Shown here: piece by piece, positions 1 to 8,523 of the stretch
How positions within the stretch are numbered: position 1 is the first letter of the stretch
How the letters are laid out: each line of letters starts with the position of its first letter
Translations under genes and position numbers: made by a program
Assembly: GCA_023263735.1 (NCBI GenBank)
Contig: JALQUQ010000029.1
Span: 1-14,171, forward strand
Source: Paracoccaceae bacterium
Lineage (GTDB): Bacteria > Pseudomonadota > Alphaproteobacteria > Rhodobacterales > Rhodobacteraceae
Direction: 5' to 3'
Length of the DNA: 14,171 nucleotides
The notes under the pieces: model-generated
Database searches by the model: none
What the model was told of the DNA's origin: nothing
Seen by the model: only the letters and a program-made list of their open reading frames with translations

Positions 1-290
<290 letters not shown>

Positions 291-306
291 TCGGTTCAAA
301 ATTAAA

Positions 307-344
307 GCCCCCGCCGCAGGTGACTGTGGCGGGGTTTTTCTTTG
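307..344 (+). terminator. Intrinsic terminator of rpoC
   Basis: An 11-bp stem, CCCCGCCGCAG (309-319) paired with CTGTGGCGGGG (324-334), has one G-T wobble and a GTGA loop. It is followed directly by TTTTTCTTT. Its position 16 bases after the rpoC stop, stem strength and T-run make this a standard Rho-independent terminator on the plus strand. Confidence 0.9.
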
Positions 345-359
345 CCCAGACGGCAATGA

Positions 360-393
360 AAAAGGGCGGGTGTCGCATGACCCCCGCCCTTTT
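360..393 (-). terminator. Terminator of dapD (probably works in both directions)
   Basis: GGGCGGGTGTC (364-374) pairs with GACCCCCGCCC (379-389) around a GCAT loop, with one T/C mismatch. The stem is flanked by AAAA (360-363) and TTTT (390-393). Read on the minus strand, it follows the dapD stop by about 20 bases and ends in TTTTTCATT, which suits termination of dapD. The A/T flanks are symmetrical, so it could also stop any rpoC read-through on the plus strand. Confidence 0.82.
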
Positions 394-413
394 CTTGTTC
401 CGTCTGAACGAAA

Positions 414-1238
414 TCAGTCGCGCAGCAATTCGTTGATCGAGGTCTTGGAGCGGGTCTGTGCATCGACCTTTTTCACGATTACGGCGCAGTACAGGTTGAC
501 GCCCTTGGACGGCAGCGATCCGGCCACCACGACCGAACCCGCAGGCACTTCGCCATAGGTCACTTCGCCGGTTTCGCGGTCATAGATCTTGGTCGATTTG
601 CCGATGAAAACGCCCATCCCAAGGACCGACCCTTCGCGGACGATGCAGCCTTCGACCACTTCGGACCGTGCGCCAATAAAGCAATTGTCTTCGATGATGG
701 TGGGGCCTGCCTGCATCGGCTCCAACACGCCGCCAATACCGACGCCACCCGACAGGTGCACGTTCTTGCCGATCTGGGCGCAAGAGCCGACCGTGGCCCA
801 GGTGTCGACCATCGTGCCCTCGTCAACAAAGGCGCCAAGGTTCACGAACGACGGCATCAGCACCACGCCTTTGCCGATATGGGCCGAGCGGCGGACGATT
901 GCGCCCGGAACGGCGCGGAAGCCCGCAGCTTTCCACTGATCTGCCGACCAGCCTTTGAATTTGGTGTCGACCTTGTCCCACCAGGTGCTGTCTTGCGGGG
1001 CACCGGTCAGCGGCTCCATGTCCTTGAGGCGAAAGCCCAGCAGAACGGCTTTCTTGGCCCACTGATTCACATGCCACTGGCCATCGGCCTGACGCTCGGC
1101 CACGCGCAGCTTGCCGCCATCCAAAGCGGTCAGCGTGGTTTCAATCGCGTCGCGGGTTTCCCCCGTGGTTGCCGGTGTGATGCCATCGCGGGCCTCCCAT
1201 GCGGCTTCGATGGCTTTTTCAAGATCGGCGTATTGCAT
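414..1238 (-). CDS. dapD: 2,3,4,5-tetrahydropyridine-2,6-dicarboxylate N-succinyltransferase
   Basis: A cytoplasmic enzyme of the succinylase branch of lysine/diaminopimelate synthesis. It transfers succinyl from succinyl-CoA to tetrahydrodipicolinate, feeding DapC and DapE. At 274 residues it has the normal family length. An alpha-helical N-terminal part (about 1-105) precedes a left-handed beta-helix of hexapeptide repeats (about 107-245). The helix contains the family signature [20 protein letters not shown] at 141-160, followed by [14 protein letters not shown]. The C-terminal segment, from [19 protein letters not shown] to the end, is also typical. The active enzyme is a trimer in this family. 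The start is supported by an AAGGGGTGA ribosome site a few bases upstream of the ATG. The gene stands alone: rpoC converges on its 3' end and a LOG-family gene diverges from its 5' end. No other dap gene is visible. Confidence 0.97.
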   Translation of the reverse strand: MQYADLEKAIEAAWEARDGITPATTGETRDAIETTLTALDGGKLRVAERQADGQWHVNQWAKKAVLLGFRLKDMEPLTGAPQDSTWWDKVDTKFKGWSADQWKAAGFRAVPGAIVRRSAHIGKGVVLMPSFVNLGAFVDEGTMVDTWATVGSCAQIGKNVHLSGGVGIGGVLEPMQAGPTIIEDNCFIGARSEVVEGCIVREGSVLGMGVFIGKSTKIYDRETGEVTYGEVPAGSVVVAGSLPSKGVNLYCAVIVKKVDAQTRSKTSINELLRD

Positions 1239-1274
1239 GGGTTCACCCCTTTCCGGTTTGTCCTGTCGCGGTTA

Positions 1275-1304
1275 GCCTATAAGGCCAAGCGGACAACCGC
1301 GCAA
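1275..1304. promoter_or_regulatory. Candidate overlapping divergent -10 region, dapD / LOG gene
   Basis: GCCTATAAGGC (1275-1285) is a perfect palindrome with 4-base arms. It gives a TATAAG hexamer on the plus strand and a TATAGG hexamer on the minus strand. For dapD, TTGCGC on the minus strand (1304-1299) lies exactly 17 bases upstream of TATAGG, which would put the transcript start about 30 bases before the ATG. No convincing -35 is seen for the plus-strand gene. This is a consensus match only, and a weak one. Confidence 0.35.
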
Positions 1305-1327
1305 TGTGCAGGCAGGACATTCCACAG

Positions 1328-2149
1328 ATGAAAGACGACAGCCGCAATCACCCGTTTCGCGACAGCCATCAGGACGTAGCCGCCGCCAATCGAACCCCGG
1401 TCACGGCGCAAACACGGGCCCCCGCCTATCGTTTGGCCTTTACCGATGCCGATTTCATGATGCGCGATGATCTGCGGCCGGTCCGGCTTCAACTGGAGCT
1501 GTTGAAGCCGCAGTTGATCATGGATGAACGCGGGATCGAATCCACGATTGTCCTTTTTGGCGGCGCCCGCATTCCCGCGCCCGAAGACAAAGCCACGGCC
1601 AAATCGCCCGCCTTGGCAGAGCTGAGCAAATATTACGAAGAGGCGCGCCACTTTGCCTTTCGTATGACGGAACGGTCGATGAAAAGCTATGGCCGGGAAA
1701 ATGTGATCATCACCGGAGGTGGGCCCGGCGTGATGGAGGCGGGAAACCGTGGGGCCTATGAGGCGGGCGGTCAGTCGATCGGGCTTAACATCGTGCTCCC
1801 GCACGAGCAGGCCCCGAACCGCTATGTGCCGCCGGACCTCTGTTTCAACTTTCACTACTTTGCGATCCGCAAGATGCATTTCCTGATGCGGGCCAAGGCC
1901 ATCTGCGTCTTTCCGGGGGGATTTGGCACCTTGGACGAAATGTTCGAAAGCCTGACCTTGATTCAGACCAAACGGATGAAGCCGATCCCCTTTCTGCTGT
2001 TTGGTCGCGCCTTTTGGGAAAAGATCATCAATTGGGAGGCCATTGCAGAGGCGGGAACCATCAGCGCCGAAGATCTGGACCTGATCCGGTTTGTGGAAAC
2101 GGCGGACGAGGCGATTGCCGTGATTGATGACTGGAAGACGGGGTGCTGA
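1328..2149 (+). CDS. LOG-family protein (nucleoside monophosphate phosphoribohydrolase-like)
   Basis: A 273-residue cytoplasmic Rossmann-fold protein of the TIGR00730/LOG family, often misnamed lysine decarboxylase. Family members hydrolyse the N-glycosidic bond of nucleoside 5'-monophosphates; whether this one makes free cytokinins or simply salvages purine nucleotides cannot be told from sequence. The diagnostic motifs are the nucleotide-binding GGGPGVMEA (130-138), RKMHF (181-185) and the catalytic PGGFGTLDE (196-204). The first 60 or so residues form an N-terminal extension that is longer than in the compact plant-type LOG proteins. An in-frame ATG at 1304 would add eight residues. The ATG at 1328 is preferred because AGGA lies about 10 bases before it, and MKDDSRN resembles the usual N-terminus of related proteins (from memory). 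The 3' end almost touches tamB, which comes from the opposite strand. Confidence 0.88.
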   Translation: MKDDSRNHPFRDSHQDVAAANRTPVTAQTRAPAYRLAFTDADFMMRDDLRPVRLQLELLKPQLIMDERGIESTIVLFGGARIPAPEDKATAKSPALAELSKYYEEARHFAFRMTERSMKSYGRENVIITGGGPGVMEAGNRGAYEAGGQSIGLNIVLPHEQAPNRYVPPDLCFNFHYFAIRKMHFLMRAKAICVFPGGFGTLDEMFESLTLIQTKRMKPIPFLLFGRAFWEKIINWEAIAEAGTISAEDLDLIRFVETADEAIAVIDDWKTGC

Positions 2150-2158
2150 CCCGTCTTC
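2134..2158. terminator. Shared convergent hairpin at the ends of the LOG gene and tamB
   Basis: GAAGACGGG (2134-2142) pairs perfectly with CCCGTCTTC (2150-2158) around a 7-base loop. The stop codon of the LOG gene lies in the loop, and the TAA of tamB (2159-2161, read on the minus strand) directly abuts the stem. No long T-run follows on either strand, so termination may be weak or may need Rho. The symmetry and the position between two converging genes make it the obvious shared 3' signal. Confidence 0.55.
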
Positions 2159-5100
2159 TTAGTAATCCTTCTCAAAGAACAGGCCGATCCCCGTGTTCCC
2201 GTCATTCCCGGCGCGCCCCTTGACCGTCAGGGTGTCTGTCAGATCAAGATTCAGGTCGATCCGGGTTTTGCCGCCCTGATCGACCGTCACCTCGGTATAG
2301 AGCTTTTCGGAAAGATACTTGCCGGCGGTCAATTGTGTGTTTCCGTCATCGGTTGTTTGCACATCCAGATTGTCCAGACCGAAGCCTTGGCGCAGTTTCG
2401 AACTGATCCCGTCTCCTCCCCGACCGGCCAGCGTGGCGACGGCGTTTGCCAGTTGCAGCGCCTGAAATGGGGAAAGGCTTTGCAGGCGTTTGCCAAAGAT
2501 CAATTGGGCCACGATCTCTTCTTCGGGAAGCTCGGGCGAGGACGAGAAGGACACCACAGGCTCGCTTGCCGGGCCTTCGATGGAAATGGTGGTGGTCACA
2601 TCGTCATTCTTGGTTGACGCAGACAAAGAGACGGTTGGGTCAAAACTCCCCTGCAATGACAGGGATGCAGAATTCAGGTCAAGCCGACGCCCCAGAACAT
2701 CAAGCCGCCCCCGGATGAGGTTGAACTGCCCTGACGGGATCACATTCTGCGTGGTTCCGGCAACGATCAGTTCCCCGCCCAATTCCGCATCCAGCCCGCG
2801 CCCGCGCAGGAAAAGCCGGTTCGGGGCTGAAAGCGTGATGTCAAGCGCGATGGGCGCCGAGGCCGCGTTTGCGGCGGTGGTTGCATCGGCAATCAGGCCC
2901 GCCCGTTTGCGCGTCTGTGCCACGGGCAGGGGTTCATTGACATGGCGCAGACCAGGAAGATCGGCCGCCGATCCCAGGCCGGTTGAGGCGATGCGCACCT
3001 CGGTTTCGGCCAAGGCAACGCGTCCGGTCAAGGCAGCCCCCCCGCCCAACAGCGGGCCCGTCAGGCGCAGATCGGCATTCGCGCGGGTTTCATAAAGTTT
3101 CGGGTCGCGGATCACGGCGGCCAGTGCCGTGACGGAAAGATCGCTGCGGAATGGCGCTGTCAGACCCAACGACCCCCGCGCCCGCAGGGCCCCGCCGGTC
3201 GAGATATTGGCACTTGCATCCACCGACACGACGCCCCCGCTCAGCCCCGCCTCGGCGCTCAGCCCAAGCACGGTAAAGGGCAGGGCAGGGTCGGCCAGTC
3301 GCCCATTTTGCAAGTTGATCCGCCCGGACAGCGAGGTCGCCGATATCGCCCCCGAAAGCCGCAGGTCGGCGGTCACCCCCCCGGCCAGAACCCTGTTGCC
3401 AAGGAAGGGGTTCGCCAGACCGGCCTGTGCCCGACCGTTGATGCGCAAATCCGCCGTGCGGAGATTTGCGCCGAGTGTTCCGGCCACTTTGGCATCAATT
3501 CCCCCCGGGCCAAGCAGGCTGATATCAATCGCGTAACCGCTGGTTTGCTCTTCGGCGGTGCCTTTCAGCGTCAGTCGGCCCGGAAATTCCGCCATCAAGA
3601 GCGCCGTGTCGTTCAATTGGGCAGCCAAGGTCAGCTTGCGGCGGGGGCCGCCAAGGTCGCCATTGACCTGCGCAGAAAGGTGCGGCGCGACAAAATTCAG
3701 CTCCTGAAGTCGCAACTGGCCCGCCGTCAACTGCGCCTTGGCCGCCAAGGTCGAGCGCCCGGCCAATAGCGCATCGGCCTGCGCCTGCCCAAGACGCAAA
3801 CCTTGGGTCGTGGCGTCCAGCGACAGGCCCAGATCTTGGAACGGGCCGCTGAGGCGCAATGTGCCGTCACCTTGGCCTTTGACCGCCTCTGTCAGGCGGT
3901 CCAGCGCTGGCAGTGTAAAGCCGATCACCAAATCGACCGTTTCCGCGCTGAGGTGGCCCTTGGCAGAAACTTCGCCAGCGGCAGAGGTAAGGGTTGCCCG
4001 CTGCAAGATCAGATCGGATTGGGCAAGATTGGCTTCGGTCAAAAGCGTCACTTGCCCGGCCAAGGCTTTGTCTGCCTCGGCGATCCCGGTGGTCACATCA
4101 TTGGCCGTGGCCGTTGCCGTGACCGCAAGGGTCATCGCCAAAAGATCGCCGGTTACAGTGCCAGTGGCGTCTAACGCCCCGCCAAACCCCGGCCGCAACT
4201 TGCCCAGATCGGGGATGGCGGCCTGCAGGGAGAGATTGGCATTGGATGGGTCAAGCCGCCCGGTCACGGAATATGTGCCCGAGGCCAAGGACAGCTCTGA
4301 TTGGGTCAATGTGAGGACCGTGCCCTGCAAGCGGCCCGTTGCTTGGAGGCGATTGTCCCCCGCCAACAGAGGGTCTACCTCGGGGGTGCCAATCCGCAAA
4401 TCTTTTCCGGTGACATCGGTGCTGACGGTCAGATCGGGGCCAGAGAGGTCCCCCTTGACCGTCGTCTTGCCCAGAAGACGGCCGCCCAAACCCTCTTGGA
4501 AAATACCCAGATCCGGCAGGGTGCTGTCCAATGTCAGATCGATGTTTTGCCCGCGCACGCGCCCGGCAAGGGTTGCCGTACCCCCCCGCGCGTCAACAGT
4601 GACCGTCCTGAGGTTCAGCCCCCCGTCGATCAGGTCAAGGGCCAAGGTCAGCCCGGTTTCGCCTGCCAAAGCGCGATCAATCTGGGGCGTGCCCATGGCC
4701 AAATCTGTTGCCGTTGCCGTTCCGGTGATCGACGCCGCCCCGGTGACCAAAGGCCCCGTCAGTTCCAGATCGGCCGTCAGATGGCCACCCAGATCGGGCA
4801 TGACCTGTGCAAGGTCGACGACGGTCAAGGCAACCCGCGCCTGTGACTGCTGCGAACCGATCTGCGCGCTGCCCTGTGCCGAAAGGGCCGGGGTCATGAC
4901 CTGAACATCCGAAAGCGAAAGGCCGGTCTGATCGCGCTTGGCGGTCAGGCTGATCTGAGAGGCCCCAGCCAGCACGGCATCGGCCTGCGGCTGGCCAATG
5001 CCCAGATCGTTGCCCTTGATCCGGGTGGTCAGATCAAAATCGCCGCCCAAAAGGCTGCCCTTGCCCGACAGTTCGGCCTGCGCCGCGCCCGACAAGGGGC

Positions 5101-6616
5101 GCCCGGCCAGCGTTGAGAACCTGCTCAGATCTTTGGCGGACATGGCGGCGGTGCCGTCCATCGCGTAACCCGTGTCCAGCCCCTGCAGGTTGCCTGCTGC
5201 CGTCAGGGTCAGATCGCCGGCGGTCAAGGAGATCGACGACAGATTGATCCGCCCAGAACCCTGAGCCCAGATAAAGCTGCTGGTCAGGGTGGCCTCAGTC
5301 CCGATGGATTGGGCCAGCCCGGTATCGGAAAAGGTCAGATCGCCCCCGGTCAGATCGATGCGGCCCGCGACGCGCGATCCGCCAAGGCCACCCGTGGCAT
5401 CGCGTTGGATCGTACCTGTGCCAGACAGGTCGAGCGTTCCGGCGCTTTGCGCTGCGGTCTTGACCCCTTGGGCCACAAAACGACCCGTCCAACGATCTCC
5501 AATCGCCGTGTCAAAGGAAAGGTCAAGATTGGCCGCCGCCACCGACACATCCTTGTCCGGCGTCGGCAAAATGACCGAAGCCCCGGATGGGTCGGCCAAA
5601 CGCCCCGTCAGGGCAAACCGTTCGGGCAAACCGTCTGCCGCGATTTGCGCCGATCCTTGCAGGGTCAGCGATCGGGTTTGCAGATCAAACTGGTCAAGGA
5701 TCAAGGCCCCCGTCGCCGCCCGTTGCCCTGCGGCAACGAAACGCAAATCCTGTCCGAAGAAATTGGAAAACTGCGGGGCAAACAGCGGGGCCATATCACC
5801 CGCAAGGTCGGCGCTGAATGCGGTGCCAAGATCGGCCTGTCCCTTGATCGCCACCGTTCCCACAAGGCGCGGGGTGCCATCGGTCGTCAGCGCAAGGGTG
5901 GTGACAAAATTGTCAATTGGTCCTTGCCCCTTGGCCGTCAGATCGATGGCGGGCGCGCCGGGCAGGCCCAACATCTTGCTCAGCAGCCCCCCGGCATCCT
6001 CGACCGCGGCCAGATCGATCCGCGCCGTCTGATCGTCAAAGGCCATGTCCAGCGCAATATCTTCGCGCGGGCCTGCGTCGGTGCGTTTCAGATCAAGACG
6101 CGCCGCCGCGTTGGTGCCGTTCAGGGTCAGACCCGCCGACAGCGTGGCCGTTGCCTCTTCGCCCAGAATATCCTGACCCAAAAGAACCGTGGCCGCCTCG
6201 ATCTTGGCAATGTCAACCGCGACAGGAAGTTCGGGAAGGTGAAAGCCCCCCGCCTCGGGCGTCGGAGGCTGGTCACCAGCTTGGGGCAGTCGGGTCAAAG
6301 TGATCGTCTTGGCCGAAAGTTCATTGACCTTGACCACGCCAGAAAACAGCGCGCCCCGATCCCAATCCAGCACGATGTCTTCCAGTTTCAGCCAGACACC
6401 CATGTCATCGGCAATGGTCAGTTCATCCGCCGTCGCGCGGGAGGAGAGCGCCCCGGAAAAGCCCCGCAAGATCACCTGACGCCCGGCCCCGGACAGGTTG
6501 TCCTCGATAAAGCTGACAATCAACGTGCGGTCCGTGCGTTCTTGCGCGGTTTCCTGAGCCAGCGCGGGAAGGGGGGCCAGCAAGGTCGCGGCCAAAAGAA
6601 GCGCAGAGATCCGCAT
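2159..6616 (-). CDS. tamB: Translocation/assembly module protein TamB
   Basis: A very large (1485 residues) periplasm-spanning protein of the AsmA-like/TamB (DUF490) family. It works with TamA, and in current models the family also moves phospholipids between the two membranes. Residues 1-20 are a hydrophobic export signal ending in PALA before Q, which looks cleavable. Residues 30-1100 are beta-rich, with alternating hydrophobic residues and many Gly/Asp turns, as expected of a long hydrophobic groove. An array of about 101-residue repeats occupies roughly 538-1040. The conserved C-terminal TamB domain covers about 1130-1485. It includes GGELIVAGTTQNVIPSGQFN near 1280, LRQGFGLDNLDVQ near 1408 and the terminal FFEKDY. 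The length is somewhat above the roughly 1260 residues of the Escherichia coli protein. The start ATG shares one base with the tamA stop (TGATG), so the two are translationally coupled in one operon. Confidence 0.93.
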   Translation of the reverse strand: MRISALLLAATLLAPLPALAQETAQERTDRTLIVSFIEDNLSGAGRQVILRGFSGALSSRATADELTIADDMGVWLKLEDIVLDWDRGALFSGVVKVNELSAKTITLTRLPQAGDQPPTPEAGGFHLPELPVAVDIAKIEAATVLLGQDILGEEATATLSAGLTLNGTNAAARLDLKRTDAGPREDIALDMAFDDQTARIDLAAVEDAGGLLSKMLGLPGAPAIDLTAKGQGPIDNFVTTLALTTDGTPRLVGTVAIKGQADLGTAFSADLAGDMAPLFAPQFSNFFGQDLRFVAAGQRAATGALILDQFDLQTRSLTLQGSAQIAADGLPERFALTGRLADPSGASVILPTPDKDVSVAAANLDLSFDTAIGDRWTGRFVAQGVKTAAQSAGTLDLSGTGTIQRDATGGLGGSRVAGRIDLTGGDLTFSDTGLAQSIGTEATLTSSFIWAQGSGRINLSSISLTAGDLTLTAAGNLQGLDTGYAMDGTAAMSAKDLSRFSTLAGRPLSGAAQAELSGKGSLLGGDFDLTTRIKGNDLGIGQPQADAVLAGASQISLTAKRDQTGLSLSDVQVMTPALSAQGSAQIGSQQSQARVALTVVDLAQVMPDLGGHLTADLELTGPLVTGAASITGTATATDLAMGTPQIDRALAGETGLTLALDLIDGGLNLRTVTVDARGGTATLAGRVRGQNIDLTLDSTLPDLGIFQEGLGGRLLGKTTVKGDLSGPDLTVSTDVTGKDLRIGTPEVDPLLAGDNRLQATGRLQGTVLTLTQSELSLASGTYSVTGRLDPSNANLSLQAAIPDLGKLRPGFGGALDATGTVTGDLLAMTLAVTATATANDVTTGIAEADKALAGQVTLLTEANLAQSDLILQRATLTSAAGEVSAKGHLSAETVDLVIGFTLPALDRLTEAVKGQGDGTLRLSGPFQDLGLSLDATTQGLRLGQAQADALLAGRSTLAAKAQLTAGQLRLQELNFVAPHLSAQVNGDLGGPRRKLTLAAQLNDTALLMAEFPGRLTLKGTAEEQTSGYAIDISLLGPGGIDAKVAGTLGANLRTADLRINGRAQAGLANPFLGNRVLAGGVTADLRLSGAISATSLSGRINLQNGRLADPALPFTVLGLSAEAGLSGGVVSVDASANISTGGALRARGSLGLTAPFRSDLSVTALAAVIRDPKLYETRANADLRLTGPLLGGGAALTGRVALAETEVRIASTGLGSAADLPGLRHVNEPLPVAQTRKRAGLIADATTAANAASAPIALDITLSAPNRLFLRGRGLDAELGGELIVAGTTQNVIPSGQFNLIRGRLDVLGRRLDLNSASLSLQGSFDPTVSLSASTKNDDVTTTISIEGPASEPVVSFSSSPELPEEEIVAQLIFGKRLQSLSPFQALQLANAVATLAGRGGDGISSKLRQGFGLDNLDVQTTDDGNTQLTAGKYLSEKLYTEVTVDQGGKTRIDLNLDLTDTLTVKGRAGNDGNTGIGLFFEKDY
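3497..5005 (-). repeat. Array of five about 101-residue repeats inside TamB
   Basis: Within the tamB product, five anchor motifs of the form L-x-x-G-x-x-x-x-D-x-x-LAG begin at residues 538 (LGIGQPQADAVLAG), 639 (LAMGTPQIDRALAG), 740 (LRIGTPEVDPLLAG), 841 (VTTGIAEADKALAG) and 940 (LRLGQAQADALLAG). The spacings are 101, 101, 101 and 99 residues. A second motif, (L/I/M)P-D/A-L, recurs at prolines 607, 701, 802 and 903. The end coordinate (about residue 1040) is estimated by adding one unit to the last anchor. At the DNA level the period is about 303 bases, but the copies have diverged. Confidence 0.8.
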
Positions 6617-8469
6617 CAGAACGCCTGCCCCAAGCCGACATAGATTTGCAGCCCTTTGCCCGTCGTGCCGGAAACCGGCGCGGCAAGGTCAAGCCGGATG
6701 GGCCCAAGCCCCGTATCATAGCGCAGCCCAAGACCGGCTCCGGCATGGGTGCCCCCTGAAAAGCTGCCAAGCCCGACCTGACCGGCATCGACAAAGCCGA
6801 CCAAACCGATTTTCTCGGTTGCCTTGATCCGCGCCTCGACCGATGCGCCGATGAAATGCGTCCCGCCGATCTTGAAGGTGGTGCCCGACCGCGCCACCGA
6901 TACGCCCAAGGACTGATAGGGTTGGCCACGAACCGTGCCGCCTCCGCCCGAATAGAACAATTCGTCGCGCGGGGTGTTCAGGGCATCGGCCCCCAGAACC
7001 GCGCCGAATTGCAGGCGGGCCGCCAGAACGAACCGGGCATCCTGCCCAAACCCGCGATAGGCCCGCAAATCGCCCTTCAGGCGAACCCCGGAGTCGGTCG
7101 TGCCAAGCCCAAAGAACGGCTTGGCCTCGACATCCAGATAAAAGCCCTGTTTCGCGTCGGTCTTTGTATCGCGTTTGTCCCAGACCACGCCCACGGGCAG
7201 GGCGAGGCTGCGAAACAGGAAATCATCGCGCGTCAGACCATCAGACGAAACGGCGTAACCGTTTTCGTAATTGTAGGCGACGTTCAACCGGCCGGTCAGT
7301 TGTTCCGAAAAATAATGGGTCAAGCCCAGCGTCAGATCGAAATGGTTGGCCAGATAATCCGCCTCGTCGATCCGTTCGAAATTGGTCGCGAATCTAAGGG
7401 TGGTATCGGGGGTCAGGGTGGCAGGGCGGTCAATGGCCAACCCCAATTTGTAATCGATCCCGCTGTTTGACGAACCGATGTTCGAAATGCTGCCGGTGAT
7501 TTCCAACCGTTCGGCACCTTTGAACATGTTGCGGTGCAACCAACTGCCCGAAAGCTCGGCGCCTTCCAGACTGGACAATTCGGCCCCAAAGCTTAGCCTG
7601 CGGGGCTTTTCCTCGACCACCTTGATCGTCGTGCCCAAAAGATCGGGGGCGGTGATCGCGTCATCCTCGACGATGGCGACGCTGGAAAAAGTGCCGGTGC
7701 GGCGCAGACGCGCTTCGGCGCGGGCCAATTCTGCCGGGGAAAAGGACGTACCGCTGGGCAGGCCCGCAATCTTGCGCACCCGATTTTCGCGGGTACGTTC
7801 CTGACCGGCAACGGCGACAGCGCCAAACCGGAGTTTTGGCCCGGCCGCGATATCGATGTGGGCCGACAGGGTTTGCGCCTCATGGTCGGCCACGATGTCT
7901 TGGTCCGCAATGCGAGCCTTGGCATGGCCCGCATCGCGCCACCCGTTGACACCCGCCGCTGCCGCTTCGCGCAGGGTCACGCTGCGGGCCAGCTCCCCGG
8001 GTTGAAAATCGCCGGGCAGCGATGTGCCGGGGGCCAAGGGGGAAACCGACACCGACCCAAAGCGGAACGCCGGGCCCGGGTCAATGGTGACGGAAATCGA
8101 ACGCACGACAGGGGGCGAATTCAGCGGGGCGATGTCGGCAGCTTCTTGCCCATCCAGACGTACCGAAACGACCGGGGCGTAATGTCCTTCGGCATAAAGC
8201 GCACCCACAAGGCGCGCATATTCCGCGCGTGCGGCGGCCAAGATCTCTTCGCTTGTCGCATCGGGTTCCAGGGTCAAAAGCCCCGAAGCCGCCCGTACCG
8301 CTGCGAAATCACCACCCTTGATGGTGAAATCAACCGGCTCAAATGCTTTGGCAACAAAGGGATAGGCCAAAAGCCCAGCCAACGCGGCCGCGGACAAAAC
8401 CCCTTTGCCACGGCGCGTGAACCGCTGTTTTGACGTATCGCCTGTCCGCACCTTGGCCCCCGGTTTCAT
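6616..8469 (-). CDS. tamA: Translocation/assembly module outer-membrane protein TamA (BamA/Omp85 family)
   Basis: An Omp85-superfamily outer-membrane barrel, 617 residues from the chosen ATG, that partners TamB. Residues 1-42 form a basic region (RRGKG at 19-23), a hydrophobic stretch (24-40) and a likely cleavage site near VAKA. Residues about 45-290 fit three POTRA domains, including the segments around 75-115, 134-205 and 213-288. The last, with GLPSGTSFSPAELARAEARL and then FSSVAIVEDD, is a typical membrane-proximal POTRA. The barrel spans about 295-617, with SWLHRNMFKGAERLEITGS near 309-327, the conserved VRG loop motif at 513-515 (followed by QPYQSLG) and GPIRLDLAAPV near the end. The terminal residue is Phe, as usual for barrel insertion. 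The reading frame is open for 43 more codons upstream, but those residues do not look like an export signal. GTG at codon 7 is an alternative start. tamB follows with a one-base overlap. Confidence 0.92.
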   Translation of the reverse strand: MKPGAKVRTGDTSKQRFTRRGKGVLSAAALAGLLAYPFVAKAFEPVDFTIKGGDFAAVRAASGLLTLEPDATSEEILAAARAEYARLVGALYAEGHYAPVVSVRLDGQEAADIAPLNSPPVVRSISVTIDPGPAFRFGSVSVSPLAPGTSLPGDFQPGELARSVTLREAAAAGVNGWRDAGHAKARIADQDIVADHEAQTLSAHIDIAAGPKLRFGAVAVAGQERTRENRVRKIAGLPSGTSFSPAELARAEARLRRTGTFSSVAIVEDDAITAPDLLGTTIKVVEEKPRRLSFGAELSSLEGAELSGSWLHRNMFKGAERLEITGSISNIGSSNSGIDYKLGLAIDRPATLTPDTTLRFATNFERIDEADYLANHFDLTLGLTHYFSEQLTGRLNVAYNYENGYAVSSDGLTRDDFLFRSLALPVGVVWDKRDTKTDAKQGFYLDVEAKPFFGLGTTDSGVRLKGDLRAYRGFGQDARFVLAARLQFGAVLGADALNTPRDELFYSGGGGTVRGQPYQSLGVSVARSGTTFKIGGTHFIGASVEARIKATEKIGLVGFVDAGQVGLGSFSGGTHAGAGLGLRYDTGLGPIRLDLAAPVSGTTGKGLQIYVGLGQAF

Positions 8470-8476
8470 TGCCCTT

Positions 8477-8505
8477 AGTATCCACGCTAATCCGGGTGAG
8501 TGCAA
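8477..8505 (-). promoter_or_regulatory. Candidate sigma-70-type promoter of tamAB
   Basis: On the minus strand, TTGCAC (8505-8500) and GATACT (8482-8477) are separated by exactly 17 bases. The -10 matches the TATAAT consensus at four of six positions and the -35 at three. The predicted transcript start would fall almost on the chosen tamA ATG (8469), which implies a near-leaderless message or use of the GTG at codon 7 (8451), which has a GGGGG run just before it. Confidence 0.38.
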
Positions 8506-8523
8506 TTCAACTTGACCGTTTGC

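Noticed and set aside
756..1331. Plus-strand open frame opposite dapD running into the LOG gene start
   Set aside because: It is antisense to dapD, ends in the divergent spacer, and its sequence resembles no family.
3738..4904. Plus-strand open frame of 388 codons opposite tamB
   Set aside because: It has shadow composition (Arg, Pro, Ser, Val-rich), no recognisable family and no ribosome site, and lies fully inside tamB on the other strand.
3497..5005. Recent tandem DNA duplication or assembly error in tamB
   Set aside because: The repeat units match only at scattered residues and differ widely at the DNA level, so this is an old protein-level repeat, not a sequencing artefact.
5309..6643. 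Plus-strand open frame of 444 codons opposite tamB
   Set aside because: Its product is Arg/Gln/Gly-rich with no domain pattern, and it is antisense to the well-supported TamB N-terminal half. GC-rich DNA gives such frames by chance.
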